The notes under the pieces are model-generated. The model made no database searches, was not told the DNA's origin, and was given only the letters and a program-made list of their open reading frames with translations. This document shows, in pieces, positions 54,004 to 62,053 of a DNA stretch of 64,000 bases (its first letter is position 1; each line of letters opens with the position of its first letter). The stretch comes from an uncultured Desulfovibrio sp. (GTDB lineage: Bacteria > Desulfobacterota > Desulfovibrionia > Desulfovibrionales > Desulfovibrionaceae). The stretch is taken from positions 1 through 64,000 of the forward strand of contig CALBAX010000096.1 in the NCBI GenBank assembly GCA_937926875.1, given 5' to 3'. Both the position numbers and the translations under genes were made by a program.

Positions 54004-54032
54004 TTGACGGCCTGTTCCGGGCGGTTTAGGAT
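54004..54032 (+). promoter_or_regulatory. Promoter of the LOG-family gene
   Basis: TTGACG (54004-54009), 17 bases, TAGGAT (54027-54032), about 40 bases before the ATG at 54080. It lies back to back with the promoter of the nuclease gene. Confidence 0.5.
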
Positions 54033-54079
54033 GGAAGTTCATTCTTCTTTCCTGCGATCCTCGCAACAAGGAGGCTTTC

Positions 54080-54745
54080 ATGGAGATCCGGCAGAACGTC
54101 ATCGACGATCTCAACGCCATGACCACGGAGTCCTGGCGGACCATCCGCATCATGGCCGAAATGGTCCAGGCCCTGGATACGCTGAACAAGCTGGACACCG
54201 ACTGCGTGTCCATCTTCGGTTCGGCCCGTTCCACTCCCGACACGCCCGAATACCGGGATGCCGAGCGTCTGGCCAGGATGCTGGTGGAAAAGGGCTTCGG
54301 CGTCATCACCGGCGGTGGGCCCGGCGTCATGGAAGCGGCCAACAAGGGGGCTGCCGAAGCGGGCGGCGTTTCTGTGGGCCTGCATATCGAGCTGCCCCAC
54401 GAACAGGGCTGCAACCAGTATGTGAAGACGCGCTGCAATTTCCGCTACTTCTTCACCCGCAAGTTCATGTTCGTGAAGTATGCCATGGCCTATGTGGTCA
54501 TGCCCGGCGGCATGGGGACCATCGACGAACTGTCCGAGGCCTTCGTGCTGGCCCAGACCGGACGCATCCGGCCCTTCCCCATCATCCTTTATGATTCCTC
54601 CTACTGGTCGGGCCTGCTGGAGTGGCTGCGCACGAGCATGGCCAACGGCGGTTTCATCAACAGGGAAGAGATCGACAAGCTCGTCACGGTGTGCGACACG
54701 CCCGAGCAGGTGGTGGAGCATCTGTGCAAGATCGTGATCCTGTAA
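54080..54745 (+). CDS. LOG-family (TIGR00730) nucleotide phosphoribohydrolase
   Basis: 221 residues, AACAAGGAGGC before the ATG. GGGPGVMEAANKGA and PGGMGTIDEL are the two signature motifs of the lysine-decarboxylase-like LOG family, and SIFGSAR gives the Rossmann start. Members release the base from AMP or cytokinin nucleotides. A helical N-terminal extension of about 35 residues precedes the domain. In this genome a purine-nucleotide role is more likely than hormone activation. Confidence 0.86.
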   Translation: MEIRQNVIDDLNAMTTESWRTIRIMAEMVQALDTLNKLDTDCVSIFGSARSTPDTPEYRDAERLARMLVEKGFGVITGGGPGVMEAANKGAAEAGGVSVGLHIELPHEQGCNQYVKTRCNFRYFFTRKFMFVKYAMAYVVMPGGMGTIDELSEAFVLAQTGRIRPFPIILYDSSYWSGLLEWLRTSMANGGFINREEIDKLVTVCDTPEQVVEHLCKIVIL

Positions 54746-54780
54746 GCAACGGGGCGCTGGTGCGCCCCTGTGGCGGGCCT

Positions 54781-55254
54781 GTGCCTTCCGCGCCGCCGGG
54801 CTGGAGCTGGGAGTCCCTCATGCGTCTGGCCCTGGACGAGGCGCGGCAGGCAGCCCGCGAAGGCGAAGTGCCTGTGGGCGCGGTGCTGGTGGCGGCGGAC
54901 GGCCGTCTGCTGGCCCGCGCCCACAACCGGCCCGTGGCCCTGCATGACCCCACGGCCCATGCCGAGATACTGGCCCTGCGGGCCGCCGGGGCCGCCAGCG
55001 GCAATTACCGTCTGGGCGGCGGGGTGCTGGTGGTGACCATGGAACCCTGCGCCATGTGCGCCGCGGCCCTGGTCCATGCCCGGCTCGCCGGGGTGGTCTA
55101 CGGGGCGGCCGACAGGCTGGCCGGTGCCGTGACCTCCTGCACCGAAACGCTGGACCAGCCTTTCTTCAATCACCGTGTCTGGCATATGGGCGGCGTGCTG
55201 GCCCGGGAAAGCGTGGACCTGTTGCAGGGATTCTTTGCCGGACGGCGGGACTGA
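54781..55254 (+). CDS. tadA: tRNA adenosine-34 deaminase
   Basis: 157 residues from a GTG start. The zinc and catalytic motifs are THAEI with His/Glu (PTAHAEILAL) and PCAMCAAALVHAR. It converts A34 to inosine in tRNA-Arg(ACG). The start is not certain: alignment to TadA shows that residues before the first ATG (54820) belong to the protein, so a GTG at 54781 or 54760 is more likely. It follows the LOG gene by 35 bases. Confidence 0.9.
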   Translation: MPSAPPGWSWESLMRLALDEARQAAREGEVPVGAVLVAADGRLLARAHNRPVALHDPTAHAEILALRAAGAASGNYRLGGGVLVVTMEPCAMCAAALVHARLAGVVYGAADRLAGAVTSCTETLDQPFFNHRVWHMGGVLARESVDLLQGFFAGRRD

Positions 55255-55287
55255 CCCCGCTTTTTTGCGGGTACGCCCGCGTACGGG

Positions 55288-56787
55288 ATGACGATGCTGG
55301 AGATCATCGCTTTTTGTTGCGGCGCCCTTGTCATGGTGCTGGAGATGGTGGGCGCACGCGTGCTGGCCCCGCATGTGGGCACCTCGGCCGTGGTCTGGAC
55401 CAGCCTCATCGGCGTGGTGCTGGCCTGTCTGGCCGTGGGGGCCTGGCTGGGGGGCCGCCTGGCCGACAGGCACCTTTCCCGGCGGGGGCTGGCCTTCATC
55501 CTGACGGGCGCGGCCCTGGGCAGCGCTTTGGCCGCCGGGACGCACCGTCTGGTGGGGGAGGCGCTGAGCGTCGCCATCACGGACATCCATCTGGCCGCCG
55601 TGGCCTGCGCCCTGGGCATCCTGGCCCTGCCCGCCCTGTGCTGCGGCATGATCAGCCCCTACATCATCCGGCTGCGCATCCGGGACGTGGCCACTTCCGG
55701 CGCCACGGTGGGACGGCTGTACGCCCTGTCTACGGCGGGCAGCATCGTGGGCACCTTTCTGGGAGGCTTCGTCCTCATCTCCTTCTTTGCCAGCGGCACC
55801 ATCCTCTGGGGCGTGGCCCTGGGCCTGCTGCTGCTCTCGCTGCCGGCCGAGCCTTCCCGTCCCTGGTGGCGGCTGGGCCTGCTGCTGGTGCTGCTCCTGC
55901 TGGCCGTCTGGGACCGGCAGTTCCGCCAGACGGACGGGCCCCTGATGGTGGAGAGCCCCTACAACTGCATGCTGATCCACGAGAGCCGCGACAGGGGCCG
56001 GCCGGTGCGCATCCTTTCCACGGATCCCGACTACAGCCAGTCGGGCATGTATCTGGACGATCCTGACGAGCTCTATTTCGACTACACGCGCTTTTATGCC
56101 CTGGCCGTGCTGGCCCGGCCGCAGGCCCGGGACATCCTCATGCTGGGCGGGGGCGGCGGCTCCGTGCCCAAGTGGCTGCTGTCCGGCAAGAGCGGGCTGG
56201 ACGCCGCCGGCCTGCGCCTGACCGTGGTGGAGCTGGATCCCGGCATGACCGCCGTGGCCCGGCGCTGGTTCTTCCTGCCCGGGGACGACCCGCGCCTGCG
56301 CCTGATCCATGCCGATGCCCGGACCTTCCTCAACCGCCAGCAGGGGCAGTATGACATCCTGCTGGTGGACGTGTTCAATTCCTGCTATTCCATCCCCTTC
56401 CATCTGGGCACGCAGGAGGCCTTCGCCGCCATGCGCCGTGCCCTGCGTCCCGGCGGCGTGCTGGCCATGAACGTCATCGCCGCTGTGGAAGGCGAGGACG
56501 GCCGCCTGCTGCGGGCCATCCATGCCGGGCTGCGACGGCATTTCGCCCGGGTGGAGGTCTTTTGCGTCACCGCCCCCGGACATCCCGGCCAGTTGCAGAA
56601 CCTGATGGTGCTGGCGTTCAGCGATGCCGCCACGGCCTCGGCCCTGCGTGACGGCCCCGGCCATTCGCCGGAGATGGCGGCCATGCTGGCCTGTCGTTAC
56701 CGCCACCCCCTGCCGGCCACCGAGCCCCTGCGTGACGACTTCGCCCCGGTGGAGCGTTTCGCCCTGTCGCTGCTGCGTCGTCCCTGA
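55288..56787 (+). CDS. Membrane-fused spermidine-synthase-like protein
   Basis: 499 residues. The N-terminal half has about seven membrane helices in an MFS-like pattern (GALVMVLEMVGARVLAPHVG). The C-terminal half is a SAM-type methyltransferase fold with LMLGGGGGSVPKWLL, VVELDPGM and ILLVDVFNS, as in spermidine synthase. Such fusions are widespread but their reaction is unproved; a speE-like aminopropyl transfer is only one option. It follows tadA by 33 bases. Confidence 0.8.
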   Translation: MTMLEIIAFCCGALVMVLEMVGARVLAPHVGTSAVVWTSLIGVVLACLAVGAWLGGRLADRHLSRRGLAFILTGAALGSALAAGTHRLVGEALSVAITDIHLAAVACALGILALPALCCGMISPYIIRLRIRDVATSGATVGRLYALSTAGSIVGTFLGGFVLISFFASGTILWGVALGLLLLSLPAEPSRPWWRLGLLLVLLLLAVWDRQFRQTDGPLMVESPYNCMLIHESRDRGRPVRILSTDPDYSQSGMYLDDPDELYFDYTRFYALAVLARPQARDILMLGGGGGSVPKWLLSGKSGLDAAGLRLTVVELDPGMTAVARRWFFLPGDDPRLRLIHADARTFLNRQQGQYDILLVDVFNSCYSIPFHLGTQEAFAAMRRALRPGGVLAMNVIAAVEGEDGRLLRAIHAGLRRHFARVEVFCVTAPGHPGQLQNLMVLAFSDAATASALRDGPGHSPEMAAMLACRYRHPLPATEPLRDDFAPVERFALSLLRRP

Positions 56788-57120
56788 GCCGGACGGCTCG
56801 TTCTTCTCCTGTGATTTTTTGATATGATGCAGGCCCGTTACGTCAGGTCGTGCTCTTCGCCACCTTTGGCGGCGAGAGGGCGGCACGGCCATCCGTTTTG
56901 GGGGAGACGGCAGGGGCAGGGCGTCCATGCCGTACAAAGGAGCAAAGTCGCATCCGCCTGTGCGGGCCGCGCCTGTCCGCTCCAGGGGGCAGGCTTGCTG
57001 TTTGGCCCCGAAATGCGTAGATTGTGCGCCATGAGAGGGACGGCACGGCCCTGGCGGCCCGTGCAGACTCTTTACTTCAACCGTGCACGTCCCGGGTGCG
57101 CGTTCGCAAGGAAGGCAGTT
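56788..57120. other. Leader region of the 99-residue gene
   Basis: About 330 bases without a gene. TTCTTC, 16 bases, TATGAT (about 56807-56834) and TTGCTG, 17 bases, TAGATT (56995-57023) are possible promoters; the second would give a leader of about 90 bases before the TTG start at 57121. Confidence 0.4.
56995..57023 (+). promoter_or_regulatory. Promoter of the 99-residue gene
   Basis: TTGCTG (56995-57000), 17-base spacer, TAGATT (57018-57023). Confidence 0.45.
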
Positions 57121-57420
57121 TTGAGCGAATCCATCGATGATCTCACAGTGGAATATGAGAAGAACGGACAAATCATTATCAAGGAACTGGACAAGATCGT
57201 CCTGAGCAAGGGCGCCTGGACCACTATCCTTTTCCGCTATCAGGAGTGGAAGCCGCAGACCTCGTCCTACGGCCCCGACAAATATGTGATCCGTCGCTAC
57301 AAGAAGATGGGCGGCGAATACCGGCAGCAGAGCAAGTTCACCATCTCCAGCGCCGATCAGGCCCGCAAGATCGTGGATGCCCTGCAGACCTGGATCGGGG
57401 AGGCCGAGCAGGAAAAGTAG
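57121..57420 (+). CDS. Conserved small protein with TTG start
   Basis: 99 residues. The TTG at 57121 is chosen since AAGGAAGG ends 5 bases upstream and no ATG or GTG lies in the right place. The protein is soluble and mixed in charge: VEYEKNGQIIIKELDKIVLS, WTTILFRYQEW, KFTISSADQARKIVDALQTWI. From memory, related proteins occur in other Desulfovibrio and nearby groups, but no function is known to me. Two terminators follow at once, the second in the opposite direction. Confidence 0.75.
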   Translation: MSESIDDLTVEYEKNGQIIIKELDKIVLSKGAWTTILFRYQEWKPQTSSYGPDKYVIRRYKKMGGEYRQQSKFTISSADQARKIVDALQTWIGEAEQEK

Positions 57421-57459
57421 CCGGGACAGTCTGTGCCTTCCCAGAGGTGCTGTTTGAGG

Positions 57460-57490
57460 AAAAGGGGCGCTGCTCATGCGGCGCCCTTTT
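57460..57490 (+). terminator. Terminator after the 99-residue gene
   Basis: AAAAGGGGCGC and GGCGCCCTTTT form a stem with one unpaired base and run into T residues 40 bases past the stop. Confidence 0.8.
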
Positions 57491-57507
57491 CGTGTCCACA
57501 GGGGATG

Positions 57508-57622
57508 AAAAAAAGGACCGCCGGAAAGGACGGTCCTTGATGGGACGGGATGCGGGGGAGCAGTCCCGTCCTCGCGGGGGCAGGAAGGAAAACCGGCAGC
57601 ATGTTGCCGGCCAGAAAAACAT
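57508..57622 (-). ncRNA. Candidate small RNA with own promoter and terminator
   Basis: On the minus strand TTGCCT (57651-57656), 16 bases, TATACT (57629-57634) predicts a start near 57622. About 115 bases later a terminator stem AAGGACCG/CGGTCCTT (57513-57538) runs into a T tract. Between them are a stem CCGGCA/TGCCGG (57594-57611), a pyrimidine-rich single strand, and an 8-bp stem GGACGGGA/TCCCGTCC (57543-57571) with loop CTGCTCCCCCGCA. The C-rich loop could pair with ribosome-binding sites. It does not look like 4.5S, 6S, RNase P or tmRNA. No open frame with a ribosome site fits. Confidence 0.5.
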
Positions 57623-57634
57623 GGAAGAAGTATA

Positions 57635-58114
57635 GCCCGCTGGCCGGGCAAGGCAATGCCCCGGCCCCGGACTGTACAGTTTGATACACAGTCACGGCAG
57701 GCAAGGCGGGATGCGGATGGGCGTGCCCCGGCACCTGAAGGACAGGGGCGTTTCGCTGGTGTGTCTGCGGCAGGCAGGGGCCTGGCTGCCTCTCATCCCC
57801 GGGCGCCTGTTCATCTTCCCGTTCCCCGGCAGTATCCGCCTTGCCGGGGCAGGCGGTCCTGGCTATACAGGAGCACCAGGCTGGGATGCCACCGCGGCCC
57901 TGCTGCGGGCGCGGCAGGCGCGGTGACATTGGCGATCTTCAGCCCCTGGAAAATCCTGTGGGAAAATGTTCCTTGCGCGACGTGCTGGCCAAGGGAGCCC
58001 CCTTGCGTTCGGGGGAGTGCCGGCCGGCTATCTGCCGTTCGCGGAGACGCTGGCATTGGGACAAGCCCGGACGGGACAGGGGCGGAGCCGGGCAGGATGC
58101 CGGGATGCCCTTTG
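57635..58114. other. Gap between the candidate small RNA and the tRNA terminator
   Basis: About 480 bases. A plus-strand frame of 70 codons from 57711 was considered and not accepted. Nothing else convincing; the GC content stays high. Confidence 0.35.
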
Positions 58115-58156
58115 AAAAAAGAAAAGGCAGGTTCCCGCAAAGGGAACCTGCCTTTC
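58115..58156 (-). terminator. Terminator of the tRNA transcript
   Basis: On the minus strand AAAGGCAGGTTCCC and GGGAACCTGCCTTT form a 14-bp stem with a 5-base loop, then TCTTTTTT. It begins 7 bases past the tRNA 3' end. Confidence 0.93.
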
Positions 58157-58162
58157 AAATAT

Positions 58163-58238
58163 TGGTGGGCCCACCAGGACTCGAACCTGGGACCTGCCGG
58201 TTATGAGCCGGAGGCTCTACCAACTGAGCTATAGGCCC
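58163..58238 (-). tRNA. tRNA with CAU anticodon (tRNA-Ile2 or elongator tRNA-Met)
   Basis: 76 bases with encoded CCA. Acceptor GGGCCTA pairs with TGGGCCC, the D arm is GCTCAGTTGGTAGAGC, the anticodon loop CTCATAA, and the T arm CCAGGTTCGAGTCCTGG. The CTCATAA loop and GGGCCTATAGCTC start resemble tRNA-Ile2, where C34 becomes lysidine, more than most elongator Met tRNAs, but sequence alone does not decide. It has its own promoter and terminator and is not an initiator, which would lack the first base pair. Confidence 0.95.
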
Positions 58239-58251
58239 ACAAGGGAAGCGA

Positions 58252-58281
58252 ACTATAGCCGGAAGGCCGCGTCGTGGTCAA
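58252..58281 (-). promoter_or_regulatory. Promoter of the tRNA gene
   Basis: On the minus strand TTGACC (58276-58281), 18 bases, TATAGT (58252-58257), placing the start a few bases before the tRNA 5' end. Confidence 0.65.
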
Positions 58282-58588
58282 GCCCCTCCGGGGCGGGCTT
58301 GGCCCCGGCCCCCCGGCCAGAGCGCTCCCGGCAGGGGAAAGGGACATTGGGGAGCAGAGGGAGGAGCTTGTCCGCATGAGGAGCAGCCGGAGAGGGACAG
58401 GGGGCTCGGGTGGTGCCGGCTGGGGGCGTTGCCGGGGGAGGCGCAGGTGATCCGTTCCTGTACCGGGGAAGACCAGGGCTGTGATGATGCCGGCAGGAAA
58501 AACGACAGTCCCGGGCTCCTGCGCGAGCCATGCGCCATCACTGGAAGCTGCGGGGGCCGCCTTCAGGAAGCAGTCCGCACAAACGGAG
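58282..58588. other. Non-coding region between the tRNA promoter and the sufB-like terminator
   Basis: About 310 GC-rich bases. No gene or strong signal is seen; the open frames on both strands lack ribosome sites. Confidence 0.35.
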
Positions 58589-58620
58589 CGGGGCTGCCCG
58601 CGCACACACGGACAGCCCCG
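58589..58620 (-). terminator. Hairpin after the SufB-like gene
   Basis: CGGGGCTG and CAGCCCCG form an 8-bp stem with a 16-base loop about 30 bases past the stop; T residues after it are few. Confidence 0.45.
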
Positions 58621-58648
58621 GAAACAGGGAACTGTTCGCAACGGGGCG

Positions 58649-59812
58649 CTACATGGCGCCGCCGGCGTTGAGCTTGCTGATCTGTTCGTCCATGGCCTTC
58701 TTCAGGGGCGCGGGCAGGCCCATGATGTCCACGTTGAGGAAGCCGCGCACGATGGTGGAGGTGGCTTCGTCCTCGTCCAGGCCGCGGGCCATGAGATATT
58801 CGATCTCTTCCTGGGCGATCTTGCCCACGGCGGCTTCGTGGGAGAGTTCCACGCCGTCGCGGCAGCTGTTCAGTTCGGGGATGGCATGCACGCGGCCGCC
58901 GCCCACGATGAGGCCCTTGCACTCCAGATGGCCCTTGACCGGGGTGGCCGAGGCGCCGATGAAGCCGCGGTTGATGATGGTGCCGCCGGTGGTCAGGGTG
59001 CGGGAGATGATCTCGCCGCGGGTGTGGGGCGCATTGAGGTGGATGGCGCTGCCACTGTCCACGTAGGAGCCCGTGGGCGTCACGATGACCGAATTGAAGG
59101 TGGCCACGGCGCCTTCGCCGTTGAGGTCGATGCGCGGATAGGATTCCAGGCTGCCCACGCTCTTGAGCAGGATGTAATTGTTCTGGAACACGCCCCCGGC
59201 CTCCACCACGCCCGCCGAGCGCGGCCGCACGGTGGTGGAGTCGCCCCAGTTGTGGATCATGGTGAAGGTGAGCTTGCCGCCCTTTTCCACATAGTATTCG
59301 GTGATGCCCAGATGCGCGGCATCATTGCTGTGCTGGGAGGTGGCGCAGCCGCCCAGGATGTTGAGCTCGGCACCTTCTTCCACCACCACGATGTTGTGCA
59401 CGGCCTGCCCGGCGGCATTGCCCTTGATGAACATGCAGGACTGCACGGGCTGGCTGATCTTCACGCCCTTGCGGGCCCGCACGAAGTAGCCGCCGTTGAG
59501 GTGCTCGCGGGCCATGCGGGTGATCTCGTCCTTGTCGGGGTCGAGCAGCTTCCAGTAGTACTGCGGCAGGCCGTCGAATTTTTTGAGGGCCGCGCGGATG
59601 TCCATGAGGTCCAGGCCTTCCTGCCGGGTGGTGCAGTGCACGTCGGCATGGTTGAGCTGCATGAAGGCGCCGCTGACCTTGTCGTCGTGCACGTCGATGC
59701 CGGCCAGGACCAGGCGCTGCTGGTCTTCCTGGGGCAGACGGGTCAGGTCTTCGATGGGGGCGGAGTTCTCGCCGCCGCTGAAGTTGAAACGGGAAAGGTC
59801 GATGCTGCTCAT
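58649..59812 (-). CDS. sufB: SufB/SufD-family Fe-S assembly protein
   Basis: 387 residues from the ATG at 59812, overlapping the SufC stop (ATGA). The beta-helix core has VVEEGAELNILGGCATSQ, YYVEKGGKLTFTMIHNWG and, at the C-terminus, LSHEAAVGKIAQEEIEYLMARGLDEDEA, the SufBD signature. It is shorter than E. coli SufB, as in minimal SUF-type systems with only B and C. With SufC it would form the scaffold on which clusters are built. No SufS, SufE, SufU or SufD gene is in the operon. Confidence 0.9.
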   Translation of the reverse strand: MSSIDLSRFNFSGGENSAPIEDLTRLPQEDQQRLVLAGIDVHDDKVSGAFMQLNHADVHCTTRQEGLDLMDIRAALKKFDGLPQYYWKLLDPDKDEITRMAREHLNGGYFVRARKGVKISQPVQSCMFIKGNAAGQAVHNIVVVEEGAELNILGGCATSQHSNDAAHLGITEYYVEKGGKLTFTMIHNWGDSTTVRPRSAGVVEAGGVFQNNYILLKSVGSLESYPRIDLNGEGAVATFNSVIVTPTGSYVDSGSAIHLNAPHTRGEIISRTLTTGGTIINRGFIGASATPVKGHLECKGLIVGGGRVHAIPELNSCRDGVELSHEAAVGKIAQEEIEYLMARGLDEDEATSTIVRGFLNVDIMGLPAPLKKAMDEQISKLNAGGAM

Positions 59813-60603
59813 ACCAGGGGAGCCTCCGCGATTTTGCCGTACATGTCGCCGGCCAGGCAGCGCAGGCATTCCTGGTAGCCGTGCTGGGCGATATGGTCGA
59901 GGATGACGCGCGGGCGCGCTTCACAGCAGAGCTTGCCGTGATACATGACCTGTCCGCGGTCGGCGTTGACGTATTCAAGGATGTGGCCGGTGTGGGTGAT
60001 GATGAGCCCGCTGGTGGAACGCTGGCGCCCCTGCTCGCGCAGGGTGGCGCTACAGCAGTCGGGCACGCCGTCCAGCAGCTTGCGCACGGTCTTGCCCACC
60101 AGGGCCATGTTTTCCAGGTCCACGCCGGATTCCGGTTCGTCGAAAAGCAGCAGGTTGGGCTGCTGGGCCATGAGCTGCAGCAGCTCGGAGCGTTTGATCT
60201 CGCCGCCGGAGAAGCCGGCGTTGACGTCGCGGTCCAGGAAGGTATCGAAATGCACGCGTTTGGCCATGGCGGGGATGTCCATCTCGCGGCCGCGGCCGCA
60301 CAGTTCCACCATCTTGCCCGTGGGCAGGCCGTGGATGGTGGGCGGGCGCTGGAAGGACATGCCGATGCCCAGGCGGGCGCGCTCGTACATGGGCGCGTAG
60401 GTGATGTCGTGGCCCTTGAAGATGATCTTGCCCCGGGTCACCTCGTAGCCGGAAAAGCCCATCAGCGTCATGAGCAGGGTGGTCTTGCCGGAGCCGTTGG
60501 GGCCGAACAGGATAAAGGTTTCGCCCGCTTCCACCTTCAGGTCGATGCCCTTGAGCACCGGCGTGCCGTGGACGGAAACGTGCAGGTCTTGGATCTCAAG
60601 CAT
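59809..60603 (-). CDS. sufC: Fe-S assembly ATPase SufC
   Basis: 264 residues from the ATG at 60603. Walker A GPNGSGKTT at 34-42, signature FSGGEIKRSELLQLM, Walker B LLLFDEPESGVD and a switch His in ITHTGH make it an ABC ATPase of the SufC type. ATP hydrolysis drives remodelling of the SufB scaffold. It is encoded between the 107-residue gene and sufB, with a 4-base overlap to the latter. Confidence 0.93.
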   Translation of the reverse strand: MLEIQDLHVSVHGTPVLKGIDLKVEAGETFILFGPNGSGKTTLLMTLMGFSGYEVTRGKIIFKGHDITYAPMYERARLGIGMSFQRPPTIHGLPTGKMVELCGRGREMDIPAMAKRVHFDTFLDRDVNAGFSGGEIKRSELLQLMAQQPNLLLFDEPESGVDLENMALVGKTVRKLLDGVPDCCSATLREQGRQRSTSGLIITHTGHILEYVNADRGQVMYHGKLCCEARPRVILDHIAQHGYQECLRCLAGDMYGKIAEAPLV

Positions 60604-60657
60604 TGTTTCCCTCAATTATGCCGGGAGCCCGATCCTTGCGGGAGCCCGGCAGGCTTT

Positions 60658-60981
60658 CTAGTCCTGGGGTTCGGTTTCGCCCAGATATTCCATGACGTCG
60701 TAGTGCACGTGGTCCAGCACATGCGTCAGGTAGGAGACGCATTCGTCGCCCACGGCATGGCTCAGCAGGTCCACGATGAACGCGGCGCGCTTGGCGTTGA
60801 CAAGGGCGGCATGGCCGGGGTCCCCGTCATCGGGGATGGCGCTCACGGCTTCGTGGAAGGCCACGAGGTCATCTTCGCTCAGGTGCTTGATGGGCTGGGG
60901 CTCATCGTTGATGTAGGGGATGCCTTCCCGCAGTTCCAGCATGACGGGATTGCCGTGCATGATCGCGATGCAGACTTGCAT
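60658..60981 (-). CDS. Small soluble protein at the head of the suf operon
   Basis: 107 residues, start at the ATG at 60981. Acidic, no membrane segment: GNPVMLELREGIPYIN, LVAFHEAVSAIPDDGDPG, LVNAKRAAFIVDLLSHAVG, YLTHVLDHVHYDVMEYLGE. I do not recognise the family. It lies 54 bases before sufC on the same strand, so it may be an accessory factor for Fe-S assembly in this group. His and Asp/Glu residues in the last helix could bind metal, but nothing proves it. Confidence 0.68.
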   Translation of the reverse strand: MQVCIAIMHGNPVMLELREGIPYINDEPQPIKHLSEDDLVAFHEAVSAIPDDGDPGHAALVNAKRAAFIVDLLSHAVGDECVSYLTHVLDHVHYDVMEYLGETEPQD

Positions 60982-61163
60982 GATATTGATACCTCGCTGT
61001 GAAGTTGGGGGCATAGTGGCAAACTTGGACAGGCATGTCCAGTAGGGCCCCTGTTTCGGGACGCGTGCTCACTGCGGGCGACGGACCTTTCCCCCGCTGT
61101 AAAGATGGGGCCGCGGCGGCAAAAGGCAAGGCCGTTCCCGGCCGGGCGCCGGGATTTTCGGGC

Positions 61164-61193
61164 AAAAAAAAGGCCGGGGCAGGGCCCCGGCCT
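61164..61193 (-). terminator. Rho-independent terminator after adk
   Basis: AGGCCGGGGC and GCCCCGGCCT form a perfect 10-bp stem; on the minus strand seven T residues follow. It lies 17 bases past the adk stop. Confidence 0.92.
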
Positions 61194-61210
61194 GGAAAGG
61201 CACGCTCAGG

Positions 61211-61882
61211 CTAGCTCAGCTGGGAGATCAGGGTCTCCTTGATGGAGTCGATGCTGCCTTCGCCGTTCAGTTCGATGTACTTGGTCTTGCCTTCGGCAGC
61301 CAGGTTCTTGAAGAAGTAGGCCGCGGCCAGGGTGCCGTTCTCGGTGTTGTAGTAGATGTCGTGACGCTTGTTGATGGCGGCTTCGTCCTGGTCGTCGGAA
61401 CGGGTGGAGAGCTCACCGCCACAGACGCGGCACTTGTCACCGTTGGGCTTGATGGCGTCGATGAAGATGTTGTTGGGATGGTTGTTGTTTTCCTTGCACA
61501 GGCGACGGCCCATGATGCGGTTCTTGGCGATCTCGCGGGGCAGCAGGATCTCGATGACGTAATCCAGTTTCAGACCTTCGGCCTGCAGGGCTTCCCACAG
61601 TTTCTGGGCCTGCACCATGTTGCGGGGGAAGCCGTCCAGCAGCCAGCCGTCCTTGCCCTTGGTCTTCAGGGTCTCCAGCACCATGGGGATGGTGATGTCG
61701 TCGGGCACCAGGTCGCCGCGGTCGATGTATTCCTTGGCCTTCTTGCCCAGTTCGGTGCCGCCGCCGATGTGTTCACGGAAGATGGCGCCGGATTCGATGT
61801 GAGCAAGATTGTACTTGGCCTTGACCAGGTTGCCCTGGGTGCCCTTGCCGCTGCCGTTGGGACCAAAGATGAGGATATTCAT
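61211..61882 (-). CDS. adk: Adenylate kinase with metal-binding lid
   Basis: 223 residues. P-loop GPNGSGKGTQ at 7-16, LLDGFPRNM near 82 and the lid between about 125 and 165. The lid has Cys129, His135, Cys151 and Cys154 (CKENNNH, then CRVC), the same four ligands at the same positions as in the Desulfovibrio gigas enzyme, which binds zinc, cobalt or iron. It interconverts ATP, ADP and AMP. Single gene with own promoter and terminator. Confidence 0.96.
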   Translation of the reverse strand: MNILIFGPNGSGKGTQGNLVKAKYNLAHIESGAIFREHIGGGTELGKKAKEYIDRGDLVPDDITIPMVLETLKTKGKDGWLLDGFPRNMVQAQKLWEALQAEGLKLDYVIEILLPREIAKNRIMGRRLCKENNNHPNNIFIDAIKPNGDKCRVCGGELSTRSDDQDEAAINKRHDIYYNTENGTLAAAYFFKNLAAEGKTKYIELNGEGSIDSIKETLISQLS

Positions 61883-61944
61883 GGCGCTTCTCCTTATTGA
61901 GACGGACCGTTGATGGGTTTGTGCAAAAAAGAACAGATAGAGCC

Positions 61945-61973
61945 TGTCTACCCTTTGCAGGCGGTTCTGTCAA
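61945..61973 (-). promoter_or_regulatory. Promoter of adk
   Basis: On the minus strand TTGACA (61968-61973), 17 bases, TAGACA (61945-61950). Start near 61938, about 55 bases before the ATG. Confidence 0.6.
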
Positions 61974-62053
61974 CGGGGGCAGGGAAAGTGCAAGGCCTTT
62001 TCCTCCAGGGGGGCAGGCTGCCGGGACCGTGGTGGAAAAGCCGGGGCGCGGGA

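Noticed and set aside
57508..57622. The candidate small RNA as signal recognition particle RNA or 6S RNA
   Set aside because: The conserved SRP loop (GGAAGGAAGCAGCC type) is missing, and the length and open bubble of 6S RNA are not present.
54601..57651. A minus-strand open frame of about 1000 codons
   Set aside because: It runs opposite tadA and the spermidine-synthase-like gene and across terminators; it has no domain and no ribosome site.
57711..57926. A 70-codon plus-strand frame (starting MRMGVPRHL) in the gap before the tRNA
   Set aside because: No ribosome site and no recognisable pattern; composition resembles random GC-rich reading.
58163..58238. The CAU tRNA as an integration site for the prophage
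   Set aside because: The prophage ends about 45 kb away, and no phage gene or repeated tRNA 3' end is found next to the tRNA.
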